Under the pieces are notes generated by a model. It was not told where the DNA came from. It worked only from the letters and a program-made list of their open reading frames with translations, and did not search any database. Shown here one piece after another: positions 39,721 through 50,500 of a DNA stretch of 64,000 nt. Numbering within the stretch: position 1 is the first letter of the stretch; the number at the start of each line of letters is the position of its first letter. Origin of the DNA: Fasciola hepatica (lineage: Eukaryota; Platyhelminthes; Trematoda; Plagiorchiida; Fasciolidae); assembly GCA_948099385.1 (NCBI GenBank), contig CANUEZ040000031.1:923001-987000 (forward strand), given 5' to 3'. The position numbers and the translations under genes were made by a program.

Positions 39721-41123
39721 GTGAGTCCGTATCAGGGTGAATTGATGAGAATACGCACCGAAATACCTCTAGTTTATCTCTTCATGCAAGATGATATTTT
39801 TTCTTTTAAAGTGTAAATATATAAGATCCGTCAATTTGTTGCTGGAAGGGTCTCACATTTATCGAACCTATCAACTCTTTTCACCTGATCAATTCAAAAT
39901 CACTTGTGGCGAATCGCAAAAAGGCAGAATAAGTAAAGGACGATGTAATTGCAAATGGTTTTAGGCTTCAAAGAAATCCGCAAAAGACAGCTTCCACGTG
40001 GTAGACTACAGACTCAGCGTCACAAGCAGAACCAAATTCGACACGGCCAGGTTCAGATGATATTTTGCTACGTCAGTGATAATAGAATGCCCAAACAATA
40101 ACAAACCATAGCAGTGAGGCTTATCTACAAATTCTGTCGCCCCAGGAGTACTAAGTATGAAGTAGTATGATGCATGAGCAATGGAAAACAATTGAATAGC
40201 TGAGCTTTTTTGCTCGCGTAATCGAGAGAATGCAGTGATTTCGACTTTGGTTACGATGCACTTGGTATAAGCCACAAATCAGATCGTCATCTTATTGGTG
40301 AAGACAGATCATTTACTGGGCGCTGCAAATATCATCAGTTGTTATCCGGCTTATCAGAGGAGAGCACACCCAGACACTCTGATCTGCCTCATAAAGACTG
40401 GACGTAGTGGAAGAAAATTTGAGAACTTCCCTGGATAGGGAATAACTTTGTTAAGCATAAGCACGGCAGAGGAGTACGCTCAATATCCACCGCCACACAG
40501 TTCAGTCATAATGGCGAGTAATTCTCAAGAGAATTTTGATAAAAATTCCCCTCCCCTTTTCCCAAAGTATTCATTAATCTGTGTACGTTTTGTTCCTACC
40601 AAACGTTTTTCCTACTGGCTACTAACAGCTTGCTAGTGGTTACAGTCTGCAAGTGGATCTTATCCCATTTCTCCCCCTGTGTTGTTCGGCCCACAGTTGG
40701 CCATTTCACTTGACTCAACAGCATTTCGTGATTGGTCATCAGTCAAAATCAGATGTTAGTGTGAAGCTACAGTTCATTTGATCGTACGATTAAATGTGGT
40801 TTTGGACTGCCTTACCCGTTTCCCTCTTTTAGAATTTATTTAAATTTATGTATGACTAGGCCGCCTGGCCAACAGTTTATCTGACTACCCACGATCTGTT
40901 TTTCGCTCGGTTGAAAATTAGGCTCTGTGTTTTTGTTGTTCATTTATCGTTATCGTTAAACCAGTTATAGACTGTCATTTATGTCTGAAGCCGAATCACG
41001 AGGCTGTCAAGTGCAGATCTTAAATGACCTATGGTGCAAGATGTTGTATTCTGAGTCATTACCTCTTATTGTTTCCACGAAAGTCAATGAGTACGGGGAG
41101 GAATCTAGTAGCTAACCAAGACA

Positions 41124-41640
41124 ATGCCCGTTGTCACACCACTTCGGCTGAGAAATGTACAATCTCTGGAACTTATATCAGTGAGTGTGTTTGGGCCACT
41201 GATATCGGTAAAAACATATGCGTTCCTAGGCGGAGGTTCTGATTCCACCATTACAGACAAAGACTTGGCGAAAGAATTGGGTTTTGCCCGACAACCAGCC
41301 ACGCTGTTGGTTTCAGTCATCATGGAGACAGCTGAGATAAAATATGAGGTGGCTGGGTTTTAGTTGTGCTCCTTGGAAGAATGGAAGTGAATAAAAATCA
41401 AGCGAGCGTGGTAAGTTCAACACCTCCCCGAATAAAAACTTGTCGTTCTTGATCGGACCGACAATTTGGTTCACCTGCGCAACGCTAACCTGCCAATAAT
41501 TGAAGGCGGGAGGGTATCGATACTGATAGATATGAATGAACCAGCGGCGCTTTGGGTGCGGGAACATCGATACGGTGGGGAAGCAGGTCTTTGAGCTACA
41601 TATACGTCTCCCGGTTGAACCATCGTGAGACCAATCTTTA
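41124..41640 (+). pseudogene. BEL/Pao retrotransposon protease relic
   Basis: The first segment (41124-41363, ending in TAG) carries LRLRNVQSLE, then TYAFLGGGSDSTITDKDLA and KELGFARQPATLL. This matches the retropepsin-like protease of BEL/Pao elements, in which an Asp precedes the Gly-Ser and starts the catalytic triad; here that residue is Gly (codon 41229-41231), so the enzyme is dead. A second segment in another frame (about 41466-41600) gives HLRNANLPIIEGGRVSILI and MNEPAALWVREHRYGGEAG, matching the conserved block after the protease in Pao pol proteins. It ends at a TGA, with TIVRPIFTHDQ beyond, like the usual GWT..GP block. No gag zinc knuckle, RT, integrase or LTR was recognised nearby, so only about 0.5 kb of the element survives. 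Confidence 0.75.
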
Positions 41641-42479
41641 CCCATGACCAAATAAAGGCTCGTATCGACTATGTAAATGAATCTGAACTTAATATGTACC
41701 GGCTGGAGGCAGTGAGCCTCGGAATTCAACGAGCCCAAATAGTACTGAGTCACTTACAGCCGGCTCTCGGGGAATCAAGCTTTCTCTTGAGAAACTGGTG
41801 TAGCCGTTCGGCAGTAGCCCTTACCGCTGTTCCGGTCAACAAAAAGTCAGATAAATACCTGTATCTGGACAAGTAGATTGCATTCTACACAGTGTGCTGG
41901 TTCCTTTTTAGACATTGATCAGTTCGTATCTTGTCTCATCCTTGTTGCGTGATTTATGCGTGTTTCCCACGAACACACGTCAATCTGTCACTAGTTAATC
42001 CTGCAGACACGAACACAAATGTGTGTAATCTTATCGTGTCCAGGGATGAACGGTCAGTTTCCGATAAACGCGTTTGCCGCCACACCGTGGTCATTATCTC
42101 AATTTAAAATTTACTGTTAACATCGAAGCAGATCTTCAGTACTTTGCATGTAAAGCCGAGGTCAGTGGCGAAATTAATTCTGTTGTGAGCACTTATTTTA
42201 TTTACCAGACATTTTGGTTCTCCGAAACCTAACACGGGCGAGTAGTTTATGTATCTACGAGATTGAGAGTCTTCCTGTTAACTGAGGCCGTGCAGCATGC
42301 GGGGAATTCTAGAGGATTTTCTGTCATAATCTCTGCTCACCGATTTTGATTATGAAGCAAGGGCGTTTTACTTCCGAAAGGAAATTGCGGCCAGGGACTG
42401 GCGTGGTTGAGTAACAGATGAAACGATACTGGAAACGTCAGAATCGTATCCTGGGATCGATGCAACTCAATATCACCAG

Positions 42480-42594
42480 TGTTTGCGACTGATTCTCAAG
42501 AGATGGGGATATTGCACTTTTGGGACCATATCAGAAATATCAATAAAGTTATTTGGACTGAGCGAGAAAGAGGTGTATCTGAAGGTGTCCTGTG
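42480..42594 (+). other. Candidate 115-bp internal exon (plus strand)
   Basis: An acceptor-like sequence (actcaatatcaccag, ending at 42479) and a consensus donor (GTG/GTAAGTT at 42595) bound 115 bases that are open in two frames: one reads LRLILKRWGYCTFGTISEIS, the other SQEMGILHFWDHIRNINKVI. Only the donor is strong. Neither peptide is recognised. It lies about 0.8 kb downstream of the BEL/Pao fragment and could also be element sequence. Confidence 0.2.
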
Positions 42595-43603
42595 GTAAGT
42601 TATTTTCCGTTGGATGCTCGTGGCTTTTTGTTTACTTGTACATTTATTTTGGATTTGATAAGAGGAGATTATTCTGAAGAAAGATACTCTTGGCGCGAAG
42701 AAAGATGAAACACACATACGTTTTGCTTATGACTTTGGACGCACACACGTAAAACCTTTAACATCCTCAGCTTTTACCCAGCTACTTTCCTCCCTCAATT
42801 TCACATTCTGATCCCACGAATTATGAATTGACTGCAATCAGTTCTTCCGTTTTCATCAAGAATTTGTCTCTGTACTTCTTCCTGTTGGCAACTGTTTCAC
42901 ATAAGAACTGATGTGCTCTTCTTCGCAATAATTGTAAGCTGTTGTGAATCATTCACATGGACTAAGGTTTGTCATCTACAAACAGTACGACTTTGTGAAC
43001 AAAACATAAACGATACTCGCGAAAGTAATACTGTTAATGGTAAAAATCAGAATTTTTAGTTACCTATATCAACAATCTCAAATAGCTCATGAAGAACAGT
43101 GTGAGGTTTGTTTTCAACACACAGGTAGTACCAAACCTTCACAAAAATAATATGAATAAACAATACTGGACTCTTTGGCCCATTCGAGAATATAGATATA
43201 AATAAATATATTGTGCGCTGAGCTACTTTTACCGGGAACTGAGAACACCATAAATATAAGCAAGTCCTTTGTCAGTTTTACTGATCACATATTTTTATAT
43301 GCATGTATAGGCAAATGTACATACACGTATATATTTATTGATAGCAAGTAATGTATAAAAGTTGGGACAACAATTACTTGCAAGCACAAGAGCGATTTCG
43401 CGGTGGTTGCTGCTTATCAGCTTTGCATACCTGGTACTATTGTGCCAATTCGGTAAAAGAGCTTACAAAACAGCCTCTTTGTTCGTTGGGTTGGCAGTGA
43501 CATAAACACAAATGACTAAACGAAATCATATTCATGATTCATTTCTGAACTTTTCAATGAAATCAATCTTTTCACACTCCAGGCGATTTGAATAAAATCG
43601 TAG

Positions 43604-43606
<3 letters not shown>

Positions 43607-43661
<55 letters not shown>

Positions 43662-43665
43662 TATA

Positions 43666-43702
<37 letters not shown>
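43607..43702. repeat. (TA)n microsatellite, interrupted
   Basis: About 96 bases of alternating A and T have two small interruptions (acatat and ctatat). It is the second-longest such tract in the window and directly follows, on the minus strand, a possible tRNA-like sequence (43769-43848). Confidence 0.97.
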
Positions 43703-43704
<2 letters not shown>

Positions 43705-43850
43705 CAAGCAACTGAATAATTAAAAGACACTGGGCTGGCAACTAAAATATGGTCTGGGTTTACCAACAGGATTTGACTCCCAGGTTCTGGCTACTTCCGA
43801 TACGTAGAATCTTGGCCTGGACGATATATTGTGCAGAACCGCGAGCTAAC
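43703..43850 (-). mobile_element. Possible tRNA-related SINE with (TA)n tail
   Basis: On the minus strand an A-box-like string (gttagctcgcggttctgc, about 43849-43832) is followed about 55 bases later by a B-box-like string (gggagtcaaatcctg, about 43782-43768). A unique body and the (TA)n tract 43702-43607 then follow as a potential tail. The box order is correct for a tRNA-derived SINE, but both boxes deviate from consensus and the spacing is longer than in a tRNA. No second copy was found in the window. Confidence 0.25.
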
Positions 43851-43899
43851 GCTCAAACACACAAAAGGGCAACCCACATGACATCCACCGACCGGCTCA

Positions 43900-44335
43900 C
43901 CGGAATGATGAGCATCCACTTCTGTTCAAACCACTCATTCCAGACAGTATATAGAGGTCGTAGTTTACATCGGTGATATAACGGTGAAGCCATTAGACCT
44001 TTTGAAAGCTTTTGGTAAAAGTCCCCATTTTAACCCAATGGAACTTGGCTAGCTTCTGGCTCAGAAGGTTTTTAAATCAAGTCAAATCAAGACAAACGAA
44101 TGATTTCCCTATGCACTGCAGTGGTGGAATTTCCAGCAGTACCTAGCAAAAACACAAAATGAAAGCAGTCGTTGAAAAACCAAGGAATCACGAGAAGGAG
44201 TGATCTGGAGTCCTTATTACTAAACGTCGTCCAAATAGGGCGTCGTATGCGGGATTACACAATAGACCTGCAACGCAGGGAAGCGATTGAAGAGAGGAGG
44301 TAGCATTACTAATACCAAAGACAACTCGTTAGCTT
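43900..44335 (-). pseudogene. Probable Ty3/Gypsy RT relic
   Basis: Minus-strand reading gives VVFGISNATSS (44319-44296), matching the LPFGxSNAP motif B of Ty3/Gypsy RTs, then LQSLPCVAG. In a second frame, PYLDDV (44237-44223) is the YxDD catalytic motif C; it runs into TAG, but the bases after it would continue as LVI one frame over, so a single-base frameshift separates them. LVFQRLLSF (about 44184-44158) matches the VF.RL helix that follows, and PLG-stop-NGDFYQKLSKGL with PLYHR (about 44040-43975) matches the FLG..NYY..F...L....PL block. Order and approximate spacing agree with a Gypsy pol. No open frame exceeds about 70 codons. Motif A, protease, integrase and LTRs were not identified. Confidence 0.55.
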
Positions 44336-44450
44336 CCATCGTGGTTTCAGATAGCCATCCCACTCGGAAAATCGCTGATCCATTAAAATGCAGCTTAATC
44401 ACTTCCCAGGATTTTTCATTCATAATTAAACCATCGTCTATTCTTCAATG

Positions 44451-46584
44451 AACCGTCATATAGACTGACACAATCAAGTTTCCATAAAAAATAGCTTTCG
44501 TCAACGAAAGTAATGCCTAAATTAGGTGCGTTACTCAGCTAACCTTTCCTTTTTACAGTCTTCCAACTTCTGGTTAGCCAATGGTATAAAAATGACAAGA
44601 TTGGATGTTGTAATACCTGATAGACTACATTGAAAATCGATTTCTCCTATGAGAGATAATGTCCGACTCATTTCTTGCCTGCTTGCTTATTTTGGTTGAT
44701 GATGCTGAGTGGTTCACAGCAATGTTACGCGTGACTCTGTACCATAACATATCGCATTTACAGTCTCTAGTTTTACTCAAACTGTGAGCATTTTGTTATA
44801 AAACCAACGTCGACCCGCGTCACCCGGCTAAAACGCCAAACATTCTACTCGGGGTGAGTACCTCCTATATCCATCTCAAAGGTTTCAAATCTGGAACGAG
44901 AATTGGCCAATCACGTTTGCAACCTCATGTGCCAAGTTGTTTCGGAGCCACCCTTAGGACACCTAACAGGGCATGGCAACCATAATACTAATGGCACTGC
45001 TATTATTGTAACATGTTGCAAAGACTTTGATGATTTTGAGGCTAAAGATGTCAACGATATCTCATAAATTCAGCGGAGTAAATTTTGATTATATTGTGGA
45101 AAGGCATATTTATGCATGAGAAATCAGAGTTATTCATTTCGAATGACTCTCAGTTACGAGGATTAAATAAAGTAGTGACATGTTTTCCTGTGACATATTG
45201 CGGGAGCTGGCTCATAAGCTGACCCTAGCGTGTTGCAGTAAATAAACAATTTGTTTACCATAAACTGGCACAGACTAGCAGCGCATTTCGGAGATTGGTA
45301 CAGTGAAATTTGCGGAAGCAGGTGAAATAAACCAATTTGCGTCGAGATGAAATAGTAGTACGGTTGACATATACCACAAAATGTACTGAAAATAGTATTC
45401 ATCAAATAAACTGATGCAATCGTCGTCCGAACAATCACCGGCATCATCAATATCAAGAAAGTAAATGACTGTATCTTCTGCAGTAAAGAAACGATATCCA
45501 GTAGTTGAGCCACATCCAACCCATCAGTTCATGTTGTCAAACAAATCATGACTTATAACAAAACTGCTAAGCAAGAGCTAACAGTTAAAAACATCTCAAG
45601 GTCGTTGATTTCAGCATATATTGAAACACTCTTCGCATCCATTTGATGACATTTTCCATCGCCAAAAAGGTGGCGTCAATATGTTGGGTATTTCCAGCCT
45701 GTCGCGCAATATCTCACACCTGAACATACATAATTAGATGCAGGAAGAAAAAAGTGGACTGGTCCAGAGACAGAACCCTACGATCATAGTCGCGTAAACT
45801 AAAGCACACGGGAAGCTGAAGTTGGTTAGGCATTGACTTCTAAAATACAATGAAGGATGAGAAGAATAAGAGCTATCTGTTTAAGCACCACTACTGACTC
45901 GTATAAAAAGGGGCCGTGCTCATTCTGTGAACTGTCGGACACCCCTAATTACTGCTGTACGCTTTAAATAAAACGGCAAGGCTAGTAAGGAAACGTTTTC
46001 AGCAAGTCCATAATTCGCAATAGAATTTAAGGAAAAAAGAGTGTGAGGGTTGATTTAAAATCGGAAATTAAAAGGTAGAAGCGAAATTGGGCACTACCTA
46101 TAATTAGATGACAGACGAAGTTGTACAATCAAATCGTTGATTACTTGATATCTGTGTACAAATAGGAAGTCAGGTTGAGATGGAACTACTGATGCATGGC
46201 AACGTGTACGGATGAATTACTGGAAAATGTGAGCAATTGAAATAGTAAAAACAGCTGAAATAATGTGGGTAAAGTTACTGATTGGTAACATCCTTTGAGT
46301 AGATGATGGAATGAAAATATCTCACCGTTTACCTAGAACTGATCATTGAAATGTTTGATTATTTGCTGCAACTGGGGCTTGGAATAGCACCATTGTTTTT
46401 AGGGTTTTCTACATCCTACGGTAATTATTGTGTTGCAGTTTGATGAGTGTGGATAGATTTTCACTGCGTAATCTTAGTCAGATTTGCACCCTTGTTCGCT
46501 GTCTCGATGGAATAGCTTCCAGTGATTAGAAGAGAATCCATCAGGTCGAAAAAGCGGTGAGACACACCATTTCGCTTTTGGAGG
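44451..46584. other. No recognised feature
   Basis: I could not follow the Gypsy-like relic beyond about 44335. A 118-codon minus-strand frame (45519-45163) is hydrophobic (FTFLILMMPVIVRTTIASVY) but lacks any family motif, and its length is within chance expectation. Confidence 0.45.
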
Positions 46585-47515
46585 TAACCAAGAATTGTGA
46601 AACACGGAACGGTTGTAAAAGCTTAGTCAGTCTGCTGTAATTGCCAGCTTTTATGCACAACGACTGATCAAAACCTGTAATGGAATGTTTGTAAAAGCCA
46701 TCACCGAAAACTTTCATATTAGGAGAGCGTCTATAGGTGCATCACTCTTATCGGTAAAAATAATATATCGAAAACAGCTTGAATAATACAGCTTCTAGCG
46801 AGTAACAATGCAATTGATCCACTTCGGAATAAGGTTTTATTGAGAGATGTGAGGGTTGGCGCGAATAGCGTGTATGTTGCTCGCGTACGATTCGTAAATA
46901 CACATAATTCGGAGCTCGATTGTTGTATCAAGCGACTCTCACATGTACAGCCATTAGGAAAGGGTTGGTGATATTTGTCTGAGTGGTACAAGCACTAGGA
47001 CAGGTAAGGGCTTTGAGAGAGAAATATGTTGGATCAATAATGCACATTTTTTTGGAAAATGGCATCATATCGTGTTGGTAGGTATGCGAGAATTTTTAAA
47101 ACACGGAACGAATGTAAAAGCTAAGTCAGTCCGCTCGAATTGTCGGCTTTTATGCACAACGACTGATGAAGACCTGTAACGGAATAGTTTTAAAAGCCAT
47201 CCCTGAAAACTCCCATAACAGGAGCGCGGCTACAGGTGCAACACACGTATCGATAGGGATAGTTTATCGAAAATAGCTTGGATAATACATCTGGCGTGCA
47301 AATATGTTACTGATCCCCTCCGGTGTGAATTATATTGGGATATGTGATAGTTGGTGCTAATAGCGTGTATGTTGCACGCGTACGATTCACTGGTACATAT
47401 GAAGAAAGGTCGGCTATCTGGAGCTCGATTATTGTATCAAAGGACACTAACATGTACAGCCATTAACAAAAGGGTGGTGATTTATATCGGAGTAGTACAA
47501 GCACTGGCACATGTA
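46585..47515 (+). repeat. Diverged tandem duplication, two units about 499 bp apart
   Basis: Unit 1 (about 46585-47010) and unit 2 (about 47085-47515) share long blocks in the same order: aacacggaac at 46601 and 47100, then ttttatgcacaacgactgat, aatagcgtgtatgttg, cgcgtacgattc, catgtacagccatta and tacaagcact. The offset between the first anchors is 499 bases. Blocks are 80-95 percent alike with small indels, so the duplication is old. Neither unit has a conserved open frame, and the minus-strand frame of unit 1 (46991-46731) is not preserved in unit 2. It may be an unclassified repeat inserted as a dimer. Confidence 0.9.
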
Positions 47516-50500
47516 GAATTTCTGAGCAACGAGTGGTTGTACGATAACATCTGTTCTTCAAAATACGTTCAGCTTAAAGACCGAAAAAATGAAGCATCAT
47601 GTCTGGTAAATCATAGCTGATCGTACGATGATTTTGCAACCGTGAATGGTATCCGAAGACACTAGAAAGTTGTATTACTGTAAAAAGGGGGCTTTACGTT
47701 AAGTCAAAACGTAACATGTGAATAAATGACTGAAGACCAACCGAATTCTGTTGTGTATTTTTCGATTTCACTATCTATGATACAGTTCATGTTCATTTCA
47801 CTTGTTTAATTTATTGGTAATTTAGAATCTGGAATCTAGGGACAACTAGATCATACTAGTTATGTTCGCATATTCTATACATTCTGATGATCACCTGAGA
47901 AAAGATAAAGTAGAAATAAGGTAAACCGTGTTTTAAATAAGTACTTCACGTTTGAAAATGAGACTGTTTGCGGAGAAATTATTCGGGACATGAAATTTCC
48001 ACACTTATCGCCATTTTATGGATTCCACTTTTTTGAGTTTTCATTAGTAACATCAATAAACTTCAAGAGACCACTTTGATCTAGTTATCCTTTGATTTTC
48101 AACAACCAGATGAATATATTTGGAGGTCACGATTCCTAACAATAATCCTAACTCAATTTCAGTGAATTTGCAGGAAACCGTCTACAGCTGGAGCCGCTCT
48201 GTATATCTGAAACGGTCTGAGATACATCGGTGGTCTCGTTTTTTTCCTCCAGTTAAAAACGTTAAATGAAATTCGGCTTTGTAATTCATCTAGGACTCTA
48301 TCATCATCTCACAAAGACAATTTACGATGAATCTTTATGGCTGATCTTCACATGACCACAACAAATAGCCATATTGCACAGTTAATATACACCTCCAATT
48401 TCATATTTGTCAGATGCTTCTTTTGACAAGCAATCGACCTCTGAAACGAATGTGCCATTCATGCAAGCTATTAGGAAAGGAATATTCATATCAACCCCGG
48501 GGTTGATCTAAACATCAGTTATTTTTGGGCGGCAAAGTATGCCACCGTAAACTCGTCTATCATGCAGTTCATTTGGAATTAAAATGCAAACGCGTCCCGA
48601 AGGCCAATCGGCTTCTGTGTGGGAAGATTAGACAACAACTATGCAGTGCCTCCAGGGGCAGTAATTTTTAGCTTTCATTGAACTACCCATAAAAAGAATC
48701 TCCAACATCAATAACCTCTGAGCATGGCGTGCACATAAAACTTTTTTTCAGAGTAATGCCTAACTTCTTTACTTTGACTGGGACAATTTATCGTTAGATA
48801 TTCATAACATGTTTTCTATACGGTGACGAATTAGTGCCACTCGTCTGACTGATACCTTCACTTCTCTTTTAAGTATTTATATTTCCACTGTATTTTTATT
48901 GCTTGATACCGATCACAAGTGATTTGATACTGAATATATATGATCGATATTTTAGACAGTCGAATTTACCCCACTGATCTCATGTTCTCTCATAATAAAG
49001 GGACAGACGTAGCCTTGTTTCAACGCTTAAGTTCCTAAATTATTGCTACCGATAGCCCCGATCAGGTATTTTATGAACCATACAGGTGCACCATAGAGTA
49101 TTCTGCTTCTCTAGCCCATCGAATAACCAAATCCTTGGACCTATCAACGACGTGTACTCAGTGTGCTTCTCTGGACTACTCGTCCACATCTGGTTTCATA
49201 CCTTGGCCAGTCCCAACTTGTATTCCCTGTTTTTCTGTTTATTACGCACGTCTATAGATATAACTGTATGACCTTCTCACCTTTTGTGAGTAACTCAAGG
49301 ATGCAATATAGAGTTGTCTTTTCGTTTTTTCCTGTTATCTATATGAATTGGTGAAACGACTGTCTGTGTGCAAAAAGTATAGCGATAGCTTGCAGAAAAT
49401 CTACCTCAACAGAATAGCATTTGGGTGTTAAGCCACTTTGTATTTTAGATCGGTCTTTACTAAGTATTTTGTGAAACTCAGTGAAATACACATAAGATCA
49501 ACAAAAACGTGTGCTCATAGTGAAAATAACCTTCCGTCCTATCAGAAAAGGCAGGTATAGTCCTGGATGTTATGAATGCCGAATGAAATAGTTCAAGCCG
49601 GTCGGGATTACCACGTTGATTTGCGAGCCGTTATTTGCAGTCAAAAGCGGATTGTTCATCCTCCTTATTGGTATTCTCAATTTTCTTGTCTTTTTTGTAA
49701 ACTGACAAAACTTTGGATATCGAATGGAATTTTGTCCAAAAAGTGTTTTAATTGCACAGATTGAAAAGGTTTGTTCTCTCAGTAATTCCAGCGAAAAGCA
49801 AAATGACCAGCGTCACTAATAACTGAAGAATTTATTTTCATCCATAACGATTCAGAATAGTTCACTTGATTGAATAATTCAAGGAATCGTTCAACAGACA
49901 TGGCCAATCATTCCTCTGTATTCTCACTCCATAAAACGGATCCCATGAGCTTCACAATACGAGGAATCATTTTTGTGCACACTGATAGGCAACTGCTAGA
50001 GGTTAATTTATGCGTTTGCAATTTGTATTGTCATGATAAATATGGCACTGAGGTTGAACGAATTTCTAATCATGTTTGACAATGAGAACAAATAAGGTTA
50101 GAATTCTGATGTGAAACGGAATTGGAAAACGTGAATGCGTATAATATGCTAAGTTCCAGTGTAACTTAAACGATTTTCAACATTCACCTCTCAGTGACTG
50201 GAATTCTTTTACAAATGAACTCAACATGTCACAGCGAACTAACACAATTTTGCCTGATAACAAGTGGTTTTGCAGTAGGACTGGCCATCCTAAACACGAG
50301 TTGGTTGATATACTATATTCATAATGAGGGGAGACAAAGATTGTCGATGCTTTCACAACAGAAAATGCACGAAAAAGAAACACCTACTCACGAGTAGGAC
50401 AAGCGAAGACGTCGTCGAAAATAAAAATACAAATATATATATATATATATATATATAAGACTTTGACTCTGAGCACACACATATGGTCACATCTGCCTGT

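Noticed and set aside
41313..41753. 146-codon minus-strand frame, the longest non-microsatellite frame besides the (TA)n artefact
   Set aside because: It lies antisense over the BEL/Pao relic and has no recognisable domain; it is a shadow of that sequence.
43516..43766. Minus-strand frames with Ile-Tyr runs
   Set aside because: Produced by the (TA)n tract at 43607-43702, not coding.
45163..45519. Hydrophobic 118-codon minus-strand frame resembling membrane segments
   Set aside because: No family motif, no splice pair, and length expected by chance in 64 kb at this composition.
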